This document shows, in pieces, positions 8,296 to 18,183 of a DNA stretch of 64,000 bases. The DNA comes from Marinomonas hwangdonensis. Lineage in GTDB: Bacteria > Pseudomonadota > Gammaproteobacteria > Pseudomonadales > Marinomonadaceae. Below the pieces are notes generated by a model, which searched no databases, was not told the DNA's origin, and worked only from the letters and a program-made list of their open reading frames with translations. Where the stretch lies: the NCBI RefSeq assembly GCF_003721245.1, contig NZ_RIZG01000005.1, positions 62,001 through 126,000 of the forward strand, given 5' to 3'. How positions within the stretch are numbered: position 1 is the first letter of the stretch; each line of letters begins with the position of its first letter. Position numbers and translations under genes: made by a program.

Positions 8296-8386
8296 TGGCG
8301 GAGGAGGAGAGATTCGAACTCTCGGTAGGCTATTAACCTACGCCAGTTTTCAAGACTGGTGCATTAAACCGCTCTGCCACCCCTCC
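8296..8386 (-). tRNA. tRNA-Ser (TGA)
   Basis: Class II tRNA of 91 nt with acceptor GGAGGGG/CTCCTCC, anticodon TGA in the stem CCAGT/ACTGG region, a long variable arm (GTAGGTTAATAGCCTAC) and encoded CCA. First gene of the minus-strand array. Confidence 0.95.
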
Positions 8387-8402
8387 GTTGCGAGCGAGGT
8401 GT

Positions 8403-8430
8403 ATAATACTGATTTGAAATTTCAGTGCAA
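8403..8430 (-). promoter_or_regulatory. Promoter of the eight-gene tRNA array
   Basis: On the minus strand TTGCAC (8430-8425) and TATTAT (8408-8403) are 16 bp apart, followed by a discriminator rich in C and G before tRNA-Ser. This fits a strong, stringently controlled stable-RNA promoter. Sequence match only. Confidence 0.55.
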
Positions 8431-8487
8431 CCTCTTTTTAAAAAAAAATCGTTTTTTTTCGCTCACATCGCTTTTTGATGAATTTAC

Positions 8488-9549
8488 TTAGTGCATATCG
8501 ACGTAATTTTGATCAGCGCCAGCCCGAATCCAGACATTAGAGTACCAATAATAGCTCTGCCCTGTTGCATCCGGCATGGTGCAGTTAATACGGCCTCGGC
8601 CAACATTAAAAGGCTGTTCAGCAGACGCCACTACTTTAGTGTCCGATTGCCAGTCAAGCTTAGCCTTACCTTGGCCTGACACGTAGCACACCAAGTCTTT
8701 TAACCGATAATTTCCCTCTTTAAAGGTTAAACCTAATGTCACCGCTTGATCTGAAGCAAAATCCCCTCCAGTTTCTTCTGATAACAAGGGCATTGGCTTA
8801 GCGTTCAACTTTGTTTTCAACGTTGATAAATTCGCGTAAGGCCCGGCTGCTGGAAAACGAGGTAAGTTGTCAAAATTAGAGTCTGCACTGACAACGCCAG
8901 ACTGCTGACCGAATGCAACCATCCCCCTCTCTCTCAGCAAGGTACGGACTGCTTCATTTGACTCGCCGTAAGGGTACGCAAACATTTTTGGAGATACACC
9001 AAGCTTTTCTTTCAGCAGTCGTTCTACTGAATCGACCTCTTCTGCCATGCGCAAAAGCCAAGCGTCTTGCGTTTCCCCTTCTTCTTTCCTAGTCATATAT
9101 GGATGATTAATAGAATGGTTAGCAAATACCCCATTGGATTTTTGCATTTCTATTATTTGATCCCAGGTTAAAAAGTGGCGACTGCTACGCCCAATGGGGT
9201 CAGTGTTAATAAAGACGGTAAAAGGAAAGCTGCGTTCTTTTAGTATGGGAAAACCGGCTTCATAAATACTTAAGTAGGAATCGTCAAAAGTAATCGCCAC
9301 GGCCTTCTTCGGCAGCGCTTTATTGGCCTTTAAATCGTCAAGTGCGGTTTTAAGATCAACCACTTGAAAGCCCGCATTTTTAAGATAATCCATGTGTTCA
9401 GTAAACTGAGCTGGCGTTACCGATGTCGACTTTGGCGTACTCTCGCTGACATGATGATATTGCAGAATAGGTAAATAGTCTTGCGCTTGTGCGGCCACAC
9501 TGACACTCAACGCCGCCAGTAATAAACCTGATCGAGTTTTAATAAACAT
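8488..9549 (-). CDS. Secreted polysaccharide deacetylase (CE4/NodB family)
   Basis: A 353-residue exported protein; signal peptide MFIKTRSGLLLAALSVSVAA cut near AQA-QD. The NodB homology domain shows ITFDDSY (metal/catalytic aspartates, about residue 97), the HSINHP metal-binding histidines and FAYPYGESN. The N-terminal LPILQYHHVSE is typical of PgaB-like deacetylases. About 110 C-terminal residues form an extra beta-rich domain with two cysteines that I do not recognise. The ATG at 9549 has GGAGG 5 nt upstream. It probably deacetylates N-acetylated glycans in the periplasm; the substrate is not shown by context. Confidence 0.88.
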   Translation of the reverse strand: MFIKTRSGLLLAALSVSVAAQAQDYLPILQYHHVSESTPKSTSVTPAQFTEHMDYLKNAGFQVVDLKTALDDLKANKALPKKAVAITFDDSYLSIYEAGFPILKERSFPFTVFINTDPIGRSSRHFLTWDQIIEMQKSNGVFANHSINHPYMTRKEEGETQDAWLLRMAEEVDSVERLLKEKLGVSPKMFAYPYGESNEAVRTLLRERGMVAFGQQSGVVSADSNFDNLPRFPAAGPYANLSTLKTKLNAKPMPLLSEETGGDFASDQAVTLGLTFKEGNYRLKDLVCYVSGQGKAKLDWQSDTKVVASAEQPFNVGRGRINCTMPDATGQSYYWYSNVWIRAGADQNYVDMH

Positions 9550-9720
9550 ACGTTCCTCCGTTAATGACTCTAGGCACATTCTACGGGGGTCCTTGCCACA
9601 TAACCAGTAGCAAGAAAATCGTCAACTGTTATGCCCGATTTAGCATGCCACTGCATCTACTCTTCTTGGTGACACACTTCTACACTCAAAGACATGTCAC
9701 AATGAATATTAGGAGCACCC

Positions 9721-10971
9721 ATGAGCAAGGCCCATTTCTATCAACAACTGGATCAGCAACTCCACACGCTAAAACAAGAGGGTTTGTATAAACAAGAGCG
9801 ACCGCTCATCACACCGCAAGACAGTGAAATTACCACAGCAGATAGAACCCCTCTTATCAATCTATGCGCCAATAATTACTTGGGGCTCGCAAGCGCAGAG
9901 CACGTTAATCGCGCCGCTCACGATGCATTAGATAAATACGGCTATGGAATGGCCTCAGTACGCTTTATCTGTGGCACACAAAACATTCATACCGAGCTAG
10001 AAAAAAGCCTCAGTGACTTTTTACAAATGGAAGACACCATTCTGTACTCGTCCTGCTTCGATGCCAATGGCGGCCTTTTTGAAACATTACTAGATAAAGA
10101 CGACGCCGTCATTAGCGATGCACTGAACCATGCCAGCATTATTGATGGTATTAGACTCTGCAAGGCCAAACGCTACCGCTATGCAAACAATGATATGCAT
10201 GAATTAGAAGCTCAGCTCCAGCAAGCCGATCAAGACGGTGCAAAAACCAAACTTATCGTCACCGATGGTGTGTTTTCTATGGATGGCATCATCGCTGACC
10301 TAAAGTCGGTGTGTGATCTTGCTGATAAGTACGATGCCTTGGTAATGGTAGACGACTCCCATGCGGTCGGCTTCTTGGGTGAAAACGGCCGCGGCAGTCA
10401 TGAATATTGCGGTGTATTAGGCCGCATTGACATCATTACGGGAACGTTAGGAAAAGCCCTTGGGGGTGCCTCAGGTGGTTATACCAGCGCCTCTAAAAGC
10501 ATTGTTGATTGGCTGCGTCAGCGCTCGCGCCCATACCTCTTCTCCAATTCGTTAGCACCTGTTATTACGGCCACCAGCCTAAGTATCTTAGAATCACTAA
10601 AAACAGGCAGCGCAGCACGCAAACAACTGAAAGCCAACAGTGAGTACTTCCGCACTCATATGAGCGCTCTCGGTTTTAATTTGATCCCCGGCGATCACCC
10701 TATCATCCCCGTAATATTAGGTGACGCTAAACTTGCCCAAGAAATGGCCAATGCGCTATACAAAGAAGGGATTTTTGTAACGGGCTTTGCCTACCCTGTT
10801 GTGCCTATGGGCAAGGCCAGAATTCGCACCCAAATGTCGGCATCTCTGACCACAGAACAACTCAACCAGGCCATTGCGGCCTTTGCCAAAGTGGGCAAGA
10901 AAATGGGCATTATTGATACTCACACCGCCATCACTGACAATATAGACAACACTGAAAGGGTAGGAAAATGA
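9721..10971 (+). CDS. kbl: Glycine C-acetyltransferase (2-amino-3-ketobutyrate CoA ligase)
   Basis: A 416-residue PLP enzyme of the alpha-oxoamine synthase family. It cleaves 2-amino-3-ketobutyrate with CoA to glycine and acetyl-CoA, the second step of threonine degradation. The PLP lysine is in [15 protein letters not shown] at residue 245; [11 protein letters not shown] carries the cofactor aspartate and histidine. AGGAG lies 5 nt before the ATG. It overlaps tdh by 4 bp (ATGA), so the two are coupled. The C-terminus is about 15 residues longer than the E. coli enzyme. Confidence 0.96.
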   Translation: MSKAHFYQQLDQQLHTLKQEGLYKQERPLITPQDSEITTADRTPLINLCANNYLGLASAEHVNRAAHDALDKYGYGMASVRFICGTQNIHTELEKSLSDFLQMEDTILYSSCFDANGGLFETLLDKDDAVISDALNHASIIDGIRLCKAKRYRYANNDMHELEAQLQQADQDGAKTKLIVTDGVFSMDGIIADLKSVCDLADKYDALVMVDDSHAVGFLGENGRGSHEYCGVLGRIDIITGTLGKALGGASGGYTSASKSIVDWLRQRSRPYLFSNSLAPVITATSLSILESLKTGSAARKQLKANSEYFRTHMSALGFNLIPGDHPIIPVILGDAKLAQEMANALYKEGIFVTGFAYPVVPMGKARIRTQMSASLTTEQLNQAIAAFAKVGKKMGIIDTHTAITDNIDNTERVGK

Positions 10972-11993
10972 AAACACTGTCTAAACTTCATGCTAAACCA
11001 GGTATTTGGATGACCGACGCCCCTCACCCAGAGTGTGGTCATAACGATGTGATTATTAAAATTCGTAAAACCGCCATTTGCGGCACCGATATGCACATCT
11101 ATCAGTGGGATGATTGGGCGCAAAACACTATCCCTGTTCCCATGACGGTGGGGCATGAATTTGTTGGCGAAATCGTAGAAATCGGCCCAGAAGTAACCGG
11201 CTTTAAAATCGGTGATCGCGTATCAGGTGAAGGACACATTACTTGTGGTCATTGTCGAAATTGTCGTGCAGGACGTCGCCATCTTTGCCGTTCGACACAG
11301 GGTGTGGGCGTTAATCGTAGTGGTGCTTTTGCCGAATATTTGGTCATTCCAGGGAGCAATGCTTTCAAAATTCCCGATACCATCAGTGATGACCTAGCAG
11401 CTATTTTTGATCCGTTTGGCAACGCAGTGCATACCGCATTGTCATTTGATCTCATTGGTGAAGACGTTCTAATTACCGGCGCCGGCCCCATTGGTGCTAT
11501 GGCGGCCGCGATCGCCAAACACGTTGGCGCTCGCAACGTGGTTATTACCGACGTAAACGACTTCCGCTTAGATTTAGCAAAAAAAATGGGTGCTACTCGA
11601 ACGGTCAATGTGAGCCGAGAGTCCTTAACCGACGTCATGGCTGATCTGGGTATGCACGAAGGATTTGATGTGGGCCTTGAAATGTCCGGCAACGACATGG
11701 CGTTTCGCTCCATGCTGACGTCCATGAATCACGGTGGGAAAATCGCCATGCTGGGAATTCCCGGAAAAGACACCCTTATAGATTGGAATCAAGTGATCTT
11801 TAAAGGCTTGGTGATCAAGGGTATCTATGGTCGTGAAATGTATGAAACATGGTACAAAATGGTCGCTATGCTGCAGTCTGGTTTAGACATCAGCCCCATT
11901 ATTACTCATCATTTTTCCGTGACCGATTTCCAACAAGGCTTTGACATCATGGGATCAGGAAAATCAGGCAAAGTGATACTTGATTGGAATTAA
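10968..11993 (+). CDS. tdh: L-threonine 3-dehydrogenase
   Basis: A 341-residue zinc-dependent medium-chain dehydrogenase that oxidises L-threonine to 2-amino-3-ketobutyrate with NAD+, feeding Kbl. Catalytic zinc ligand Cys38 is in [17 protein letters not shown] gives the zinc histidine and glutamate; the structural zinc lobe is [15 protein letters not shown]. The Rossmann motif is [14 protein letters not shown]. Length matches the E. coli enzyme exactly. Second gene of the kbl-tdh operon. Confidence 0.97.
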   Translation: MKTLSKLHAKPGIWMTDAPHPECGHNDVIIKIRKTAICGTDMHIYQWDDWAQNTIPVPMTVGHEFVGEIVEIGPEVTGFKIGDRVSGEGHITCGHCRNCRAGRRHLCRSTQGVGVNRSGAFAEYLVIPGSNAFKIPDTISDDLAAIFDPFGNAVHTALSFDLIGEDVLITGAGPIGAMAAAIAKHVGARNVVITDVNDFRLDLAKKMGATRTVNVSRESLTDVMADLGMHEGFDVGLEMSGNDMAFRSMLTSMNHGGKIAMLGIPGKDTLIDWNQVIFKGLVIKGIYGREMYETWYKMVAMLQSGLDISPIITHHFSVTDFQQGFDIMGSGKSGKVILDWN

Positions 11994-12007
11994 ATTACTC
12001 TGGGTTA

Positions 12008-12053
12008 TTGCGTCTAGAAGGTGATCGCGTTAGCGTCATTCTTTTAGACGCAA
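12008..12053 (+). promoter_or_regulatory. Inverted repeat between tdh and nudC
   Basis: Thirteen-base arms TTGCGTCTAGAAG and CTTTTAGACGCAA (one G-U pair) flank a 20-base loop that holds a smaller CGC/GCG hairpin. There is no U-run after it, so it is not a standard terminator. It lies 13 bp before the nudC start and could be an RNA element or protein site. Confidence 0.4.
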
Positions 12054-12066
12054 ACAGAGCAACAAC

Positions 12067-12873
12067 ATGTTAGAGATAGGCACTCAAGCTCATCCCCGCC
12101 CCCATCAAGATGCGCTTTACATCTTGCTACACCGCAATCAGGTTCTGACGGAAGAAGGAAAACAATTTCTGATTCCTTTTACGCATTTTCAGCCCAACGC
12201 CAACATGAGCGCAGTGTATTGTGGAAAATGGCATGGTCAAGATATCTTTGTTTGTCGCTTTGAGTCTATACCCAAAGGGTTTAGCGAAAGCGGGCTCAGA
12301 GAACTGCTTTTTTTACAAGATCAAGATCACTACATTTTATTAAGCCGTGCCCACCAGCTCGCCACTTGGGATAGAGACCATCAGTTTTGTGGCCGCTGTG
12401 GTACGTCTATGACAGAAAAACATCAAGCTGAACACACCAAGATCTGCCCTTCTTGTCAGTTAAGACACTATCCACGGATTTCGCCCTGCATCATTGTTTC
12501 TATCCGCAAAGATGATCACATATTACTCGCCCGTGGCCCACAAGCCCCCAAGGACAGGTACAGCAATATCGCGGGCTTTGTTGAGGCTGGCGAAACGCTT
12601 GAGCAAGCGGTTGCCAGAGAAGTAAGAGAAGAAGTCGGCTTAGAAATAACCAATATACGTTATGTAGACAGCCAACCATGGTCATTTCCTCATCAGCTTA
12701 TGGTCGGATTTTTTGCTGACTACAAAAATGGTGACATCGTCCCCGCGCTAGGCGAAATAGAAGATGCCAATTGGTATTCCATTGATGCCCTACCCAATAT
12801 CCCGAACAATGCGACCATATCGGGACAATTGATTCATGCGCATGTCGCACACATTAAAGCTCAGCGCTCTTAA
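12067..12873 (+). CDS. nudC: NAD+/NADH diphosphatase (Nudix), RNA deNADding enzyme
   Basis: A 268-residue NudC. It hydrolyses NADH to NMNH and AMP and removes NAD caps from RNA. A zinc ribbon FCGRCGTSM...CPSC is at about residues 108-130, the Nudix box GFVEAGETLEQAVAREVREE follows, and the family signature SQPWSFPHQLM is present. The N-terminal domain is about 90 residues as usual. Transcribed after tdh, but a 70-bp gap with an inverted repeat makes co-transcription uncertain. Confidence 0.95.
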   Translation: MLEIGTQAHPRPHQDALYILLHRNQVLTEEGKQFLIPFTHFQPNANMSAVYCGKWHGQDIFVCRFESIPKGFSESGLRELLFLQDQDHYILLSRAHQLATWDRDHQFCGRCGTSMTEKHQAEHTKICPSCQLRHYPRISPCIIVSIRKDDHILLARGPQAPKDRYSNIAGFVEAGETLEQAVAREVREEVGLEITNIRYVDSQPWSFPHQLMVGFFADYKNGDIVPALGEIEDANWYSIDALPNIPNNATISGQLIHAHVAHIKAQRS

Positions 12874-12983
12874 TACCAATAATGAAAGGACAATAGGTAA
12901 ACACTTACTGTCCTTTGCCACTTTTTTGTCATATTTAAACGTTAGTGTAGTTCCTCAAATTTTACCCTTCTGGAGAGATTACC

Positions 12984-14663
12984 ATGCGTTTACCGATTGC
13001 ATTACCATTATGCGCCACCGTTGTCTTGCTCAGCGGCTGCACCACAACTCATTCAGACGCTCCGTCCGCGACGTCTTCTATCGAGCTCAGCTTTTTAGGA
13101 CGTTATGAATCTGGTGTATTTGATGCAAGTGCGGCTGAAATTGTGGCGTATGATGCAAGCACACAAGAAACTTTTGTGGTGAACGCAAACTCGGGGGAAA
13201 TAGACGTTTTATCGATGAAAAATCCCGCATCTCCCACCAAAATAACGACATTGGATGTTAGTAAGGACGTCACGAATTTAACTGGAATCGTGCTCGGCGC
13301 GGCCAATAGTGTCAGCGTTCATGATGGCATAATGGCCGTTGCTATTGAAGCCAAAGTAAAACAAGACATGGGATACATCGCTTTTTATAAAGTTGATGGC
13401 CATGAATTCATCACAGCCGTCAAGGTAGGCGCTTTACCGGATATGGTGACCTTTACTCATGATGGTAAGCAGGTTGTTATTGCCAATGAAGGCGAGCCAA
13501 ACGATGAATACACGATCGACCCTGAAGGCAGCGTAAGCATTATCTCGCTTCCAAGTGACATCAATACATTAAGTCAAAAAGACGTCACTAACGTTTCATT
13601 CCGTGACTTCAATAATGGTGGCCCACGAGCTGCAGAACGCCCAGCAGGTTTGCGTATTTTTGGCCCAAATGCCAGTGTCGCTCAAGATTTAGAACCAGAG
13701 TACGTTACCGTATCCGAAGATAATCGCTATGCTTTTGTGTCCTTACAAGAAAATAACGGCATTGCGAAAATTGACCTCAAGCAAAAATCGGTAGAAACCA
13801 TTTGGGCATTGGGTACAAAGGACTACAACCAACCTGGCAACGAGCTTGACATAAGCGATAAAGATAACACCATTCAGCTAAAAAACTGGCCAGTATTGGG
13901 CTTATACATGCCTGATAGCATCGCATCCTATAGCGTTTCAGGCAGCACCTATATCGTTTCCGCCAATGAAGGCGACTCAAGAGATTACAAAGGTTTCAGC
14001 GAGGAATACCGAGTCAAGGACCTTGCCGAACTAAACAGCCGTCTTGCGCTCACCAGCTCTCTACAGCATAGCATTGAAGGTAAATTAGAGGACGACAACA
14101 ACCTTGGTCGTATGAAAATGACCAGTACGTTAGGCGCGAAAGATTGTGAGCTAGTCAAAGGCGCACCAACCAACTGCACCTTTACTCAACTATACGGCTA
14201 CGGTGCACGCTCATTCTCTATCTGGAGCGGCGAAACGGGCGAGCAAGTGTTTGATAGTGGTAGCGATTTTGAACGTATTACCGCCGAGAAACTAGGTAAA
14301 AATGGCTTTAATGCTTCAAACGACTCAAATAAAGAAGACGGCCGCAGTGATGACAAAGGACCAGAACCAGAAGCGCTCACTCTCGGTCAAATCGATGGCC
14401 GTACCTATGCATTCATTGGTCTAGAACGTGTTGGCGGCATCATGGTTTACGACATCACCACACCGGCAAAAAGCCAGTTCGTACAATATTTAACCAGTCG
14501 CAACTTCAGCGAAAAAGTAGAAACCTCAGCCGCTGGAGATCTTGGTCCAGAGGGCATGAGCTTTGTCTCAAAAAACGACAGCCCAACAGGCCAAGCCTTA
14601 TTAATTGTTGGTAATGAAGTCAGTGGAACCACATCTGTTTACGGTATTTCACCCAAAAAATAA
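12984..14663 (+). CDS. Choice-of-anchor I family lipoprotein (beta-propeller)
   Basis: A 559-residue lipoprotein. The signal peptide MRLPIALPLCATVVLLSGC ends in a lipobox (L-S-G-C). The rest is a beta-propeller-like fold with repeated blade motifs such as DMVTFTHDGKQVVIANEGEPND, IVSANEGDSRDYKG and GPEPEALTLGQIDGRTYAFI, the pattern of the choice-of-anchor I / mesenchyme-specific surface protein-like family that often has esterase-like phytase or phosphatase relatives. No catalytic residues can be assigned. It has its own terminator at 14684. Precise role unknown. Confidence 0.78.
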   Translation: MRLPIALPLCATVVLLSGCTTTHSDAPSATSSIELSFLGRYESGVFDASAAEIVAYDASTQETFVVNANSGEIDVLSMKNPASPTKITTLDVSKDVTNLTGIVLGAANSVSVHDGIMAVAIEAKVKQDMGYIAFYKVDGHEFITAVKVGALPDMVTFTHDGKQVVIANEGEPNDEYTIDPEGSVSIISLPSDINTLSQKDVTNVSFRDFNNGGPRAAERPAGLRIFGPNASVAQDLEPEYVTVSEDNRYAFVSLQENNGIAKIDLKQKSVETIWALGTKDYNQPGNELDISDKDNTIQLKNWPVLGLYMPDSIASYSVSGSTYIVSANEGDSRDYKGFSEEYRVKDLAELNSRLALTSSLQHSIEGKLEDDNNLGRMKMTSTLGAKDCELVKGAPTNCTFTQLYGYGARSFSIWSGETGEQVFDSGSDFERITAEKLGKNGFNASNDSNKEDGRSDDKGPEPEALTLGQIDGRTYAFIGLERVGGIMVYDITTPAKSQFVQYLTSRNFSEKVETSAAGDLGPEGMSFVSKNDSPTGQALLIVGNEVSGTTSVYGISPKK

Positions 14664-14683
14664 CCCTTTATTACAACACTGCC

Positions 14684-14707
14684 AGCCCCCTATTTGGGGG
14701 CTTTTTT
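14684..14707 (+). terminator. Rho-independent terminator
   Basis: AGCCCCC-tattt-GGGGGCT stem followed by a run of T, 21 bp past the lipoprotein stop. Confidence 0.9.
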
Positions 14708-14797
14708 ATGATCGACAGCAAACCAAATTCCACTGGGGTTTCCTAACGACTTTCTCTATACTAGGCGCCCCCTTTAACCCTGTTTAATGAGAGTGAT

Positions 14798-15709
14798 GTG
14801 GAAGATTTACTGCATTCAATAGAACAAAAAGTAAAACCATTAATCGGTTTAGGTAAAGTAGCGGACTACATTCCCGCACTGGCAAATGTAGACCCAAACC
14901 AGTTTGGCATCGCCATTTACAGCAATGATGGGGAGCTTTATTACTCTGGGCAGGCCAACACTGAGTTTTCCATTCAAAGTATTTCAAAAGTATTTAGCTT
15001 AACCTTGGCGATCAAGCACTATGGCGACAGCATGTGGCAACGTGTAGGGCGCGAACCATCCGGTAACCCTTTTAACTCTCTCGTGCAATTGGAGTACGAA
15101 GCCGGTGTGCCTCGCAATCCGTTCATCAACGCAGGCGCCCTTGTTATCTGCGACATGAATCAGTCACGTTTTGCCTCCCCCCATTATGCGATGCGAGAAT
15201 TTATACGCCGCCTAGCCAATAATCCAGAATTACGTTCAGACAAAATAGTCTCCGATTCAGAATACGAATTTCGCTCCCGTAACGCGTCTATGGCGTATTT
15301 AATGAAAGCCTTCGGGAATTTTGAAAATGATGTCGAAACCGTACTGCACAATTACTTCGATAACTGCGCCATGCGGATGAGCTGTGTGGATCTGGCCAAA
15401 GCCTTTAGCTTTTTAGCGAATAGGGGCTTCTGTCAGCACACAGGGGAGCAAGTACTGTCACCCAAAGAGACGATGCAGGTTAACGGTCTGTTGGCCACCA
15501 GCGGCTTGTACGATGAGGCAGGCAATTTTGCCTATCGTGTTGGGCTGCCAGGTAAAAGTGGCGTTGGTGGTGGTATTGTCGCGATTGTCCCCAATCGATT
15601 TTCCGTCTGTGTTTGGTCACCAGAATTGAATAAATCTGGCAACTCACTGGCTGGCATGGCCGCTCTGGAAGCCTTGTCTGAAAGCATCGGCTGGTCCATT
15701 TTTGGCTAG
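14798..15709 (+). CDS. glsA: Glutaminase
   Basis: A 303-residue glutaminase of the serine-dependent beta-lactamase-like fold; converts L-glutamine to glutamate and ammonia in the cytosol. The catalytic S-x-x-K is in [12 protein letters not shown] (about residue 66), [10 protein letters not shown] is a family signature, and [14 protein letters not shown] is the conserved C-terminal segment. Length is typical (308 in E. coli YneH). It begins with GTG; a GAGAG lies a few bases upstream. Single-gene unit bounded by terminators on both sides. Confidence 0.95.
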   Translation: MEDLLHSIEQKVKPLIGLGKVADYIPALANVDPNQFGIAIYSNDGELYYSGQANTEFSIQSISKVFSLTLAIKHYGDSMWQRVGREPSGNPFNSLVQLEYEAGVPRNPFINAGALVICDMNQSRFASPHYAMREFIRRLANNPELRSDKIVSDSEYEFRSRNASMAYLMKAFGNFENDVETVLHNYFDNCAMRMSCVDLAKAFSFLANRGFCQHTGEQVLSPKETMQVNGLLATSGLYDEAGNFAYRVGLPGKSGVGGGIVAIVPNRFSVCVWSPELNKSGNSLAGMAALEALSESIGWSIFG

Positions 15710-15744
15710 CCTGTCATAGGTGAGCACACCAACCCCAGCAAACA

Positions 15745-15770
15745 AAAAAGGGCTTATGAAAGCCCTTTTT
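15745..15770. terminator. Bidirectional terminator between glsA and ppnN
   Basis: AAAAAGGGCTT-atga-AAGCCCTTTTT; A and T runs on both sides let it serve the converging genes glsA and ppnN. Confidence 0.88.
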
Positions 15771-15816
15771 AGTCACACTTATTTTCATCACTCTTAGCCA
15801 GTTAACCCATGTGAAC

Positions 15817-17190
15817 TCAATCCGTGATGACTCTATAACAAGGCACATACGCACTGCCTGGTAGTTTCATCCGCTGCTGACGCACAAACGCCTGCAACAA
15901 GGTATCGAGCTTAGCCAATAACGCCTTGTCACCATGAATCTCGAAGGGTCCAAACTCTTTGATATAAGCGACTCCTTGTGCCTTGACATTGCCCGCGACA
16001 ATAGAAGAAAAGGCACGGCGAAGATCCGCCGCCAACAAATGCGTGGCTTGGTTAAAGTGCAAATTCAACTCACGGACATTGTCATGGGTAGGTTCAAACG
16101 GATATTGAAATTCTTCTGGTATGTGTAACTTCCAGTTGTAATAAAAAGCGTCTTGGTGATCCCGACGGTATTGGCGAACCTCTTCCATTCCTTGTTTAAT
16201 GATTCTCGCCACTTCTACTTCATCTTCGATAATAATACGGTACTTGGCTTGCGCTTCCACACCGAGCACATCACCGATAAAAGCATGAATCTGTTCAAAA
16301 TACTCGGCACTTTCTTTTGGTCCTGTAAACACCAAAGGAAAAGGAACATCGGCATTTTTAGGATGCAACAGAATGCCTAAGATATATAAAATTTCTTCAG
16401 CGGTGCCAGCGCCTCCAGGAAACACCACTATGCCATGACCAACACGCACAAACGCCTCTAAGCGTTTTTCAATGTCTGGCAATATCACCAACTGATTGAC
16501 GATAGGGTTCGGAGATTCTGCCGCAATAATGCCGGGTTCTGTTAACCCCAAATACACACCATTCTTAATCCGTTGCTTGGCGTGCGCAATAGCCGCGCCT
16601 TTCATTGGCCCTTTCATCGCTCCCGGTCCGCAGCCCGTGCAAATATTGAGCTCACGCAGGCCTAACTCATGACCAACACGCTTAGTGTAATCATATTCGT
16701 GGCGGGCTATCGAATGCCCTCCCCAACAAACGACCATGTCTGGATGTTTGATTCGACGAAACACGTCGGCATTACGAAGCAATTCAAACACCACGTTGGT
16801 CAGCTTTTCTGAACTGGCGTTTTCCAGTCCACGCTCTAAAAGGTACTCATGTTGGGTAAAAATGATATCGCGCAATACACTAAAGAGCATTTCCCGCACA
16901 CTGCTAATCATTTTACCGTCAACAAACGCACTGCTTGGCGCATTTTTAAGCTGCAGCTTTACACCACGCTCTTGCTGAACAATACGAATATCAAAATCAC
17001 TAAACTCTTCCATCGCCGCCTGAGGGTCGTCAGAATCACTGCCACAGTTTAAAATGGCCAAAGCACAACGATGAAACAAATCATGAAGCGGACCCGATTC
17101 TTCGGATAAGCGAGCGATCTCATCTTGAGATAACATTTCCAACGCACCCTTAGGTGCCACTAACGCATCAATGCGATCTTCGTACAACAT
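15817..17190 (-). CDS. ppnN: Nucleotide 5'-monophosphate nucleosidase (LOG family)
   Basis: A 457-residue PpnN/YgdH. It hydrolyses the N-glycosidic bond of purine and pyrimidine monophosphates for base salvage and is activated by (p)ppGpp in E. coli. The LOG core has CWGGHSIARHEYDYT, GCGPGAMKGPMKGAA and the signature VVFPGGAGTAEE. N- and C-terminal extension domains are both present and the length matches E. coli (454). A strong ribosome site AAGGAGG lies 8 nt before ATG. Confidence 0.93.
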   Translation of the reverse strand: MLYEDRIDALVAPKGALEMLSQDEIARLSEESGPLHDLFHRCALAILNCGSDSDDPQAAMEEFSDFDIRIVQQERGVKLQLKNAPSSAFVDGKMISSVREMLFSVLRDIIFTQHEYLLERGLENASSEKLTNVVFELLRNADVFRRIKHPDMVVCWGGHSIARHEYDYTKRVGHELGLRELNICTGCGPGAMKGPMKGAAIAHAKQRIKNGVYLGLTEPGIIAAESPNPIVNQLVILPDIEKRLEAFVRVGHGIVVFPGGAGTAEEILYILGILLHPKNADVPFPLVFTGPKESAEYFEQIHAFIGDVLGVEAQAKYRIIIEDEVEVARIIKQGMEEVRQYRRDHQDAFYYNWKLHIPEEFQYPFEPTHDNVRELNLHFNQATHLLAADLRRAFSSIVAGNVKAQGVAYIKEFGPFEIHGDKALLAKLDTLLQAFVRQQRMKLPGSAYVPCYRVITD

Positions 17191-17399
17191 GATCGCCCTC
17201 CTTACTTAGTAGTGTCTCTTGTCGAAGTCTTTGTCGGTGTCGTGACAAAAACCCATTTGTATCCTGAGAAATAAAGTATCTCAAGTCGTCTTTGTTATAG
17301 TGGGCATGCTGACGTCGTTAATCAAGCACTGACTGACAGCAAACTTAGGCTTGACGTTAACGAAAAACAAAAAGAAGCATCGTAAAACAAGGGGCTGGA

Positions 17400-18065
17400 T
17401 TACAAAGGAGACAAGGGGCCACCTTTCTTAATGGCTTGTTGATAGCCTTCTCGCGCTTCAACTTGGCGAATATAACGGCCAATATTAGGGTATTGTGAAA
17501 GGTCTATGCGTGAGCTGGAAGCTTGAAGTGGAAAACTCATTTGCACATCAGCCGCAGTAAAATGCTCTCCAGTAAACCAAGTACGATTCGCTAGGGTTTC
17601 CTCTATCATCGCCATTTGCGGTTTGATACGCGGTGCAATAAATTTTTGCTGAATTTTGTTACTCAATGCCTTTGCTATGGGTTTTACAAAAAATGGCATT
17701 GGGCTTTTAGCCACCTTCATCATCACCAACTTCATCACCAGCAAGGGCATCAAAGACCCCTCAGCGAAGTGTAACCAGTAACGATAGTCCAACAAAGCTT
17801 GACCACCTGAAGGCTTAAAGTGTTGTTCTGTATCGTATTGGTCTAACAAGTACTCAATAATCGCTCCAGACTCGGCAACAGTGACCTCACCATCCGTAAT
17901 GATAGGGGCTTTACCCAGTGGATGGATGGCTTTCAATGACTCGGGGGCCGCCGATGTATCCGGGTCACGCTGATATTCAATAATCTTGTACTCTAACCCC
18001 AGCTCTTCTAGCATCCATAAAATACGCTGCGACCTTGAACTTTCTAAATGGTGAACCGTGATCAT
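17400..18065 (-). CDS. Glutathione S-transferase
   Basis: A 221-residue soluble GST. The N-terminal thioredoxin-like domain reads HHLESSRSQRILWMLEELGL, with a serine in the catalytic region, and EYLLDQY; the all-helical C-terminal half has EHFTAADVQMSFPL. Ribosome site AAGGAGG. Stands alone; the conjugated substrate cannot be told. Confidence 0.88.
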   Translation of the reverse strand: MITVHHLESSRSQRILWMLEELGLEYKIIEYQRDPDTSAAPESLKAIHPLGKAPIITDGEVTVAESGAIIEYLLDQYDTEQHFKPSGGQALLDYRYWLHFAEGSLMPLLVMKLVMMKVAKSPMPFFVKPIAKALSNKIQQKFIAPRIKPQMAMIEETLANRTWFTGEHFTAADVQMSFPLQASSSRIDLSQYPNIGRYIRQVEAREGYQQAIKKGGPLSPL

Positions 18066-18183
18066 AATTTTCCTCCTTCAATGTGAATAAAAGCCGATGC
18101 TAGAGTACGAACAAAGAGTACAAACAAAGGTCAGATCTTTCATACGCAGATAAGTAATAACTAGATGACTTATACACGCCGAA

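Noticed and set aside
7690..8491. Long plus- and minus-strand open frames across the tRNA array
   Set aside because: They translate tRNA genes, giving the familiar false peptides; the tRNAs explain the sequence fully.
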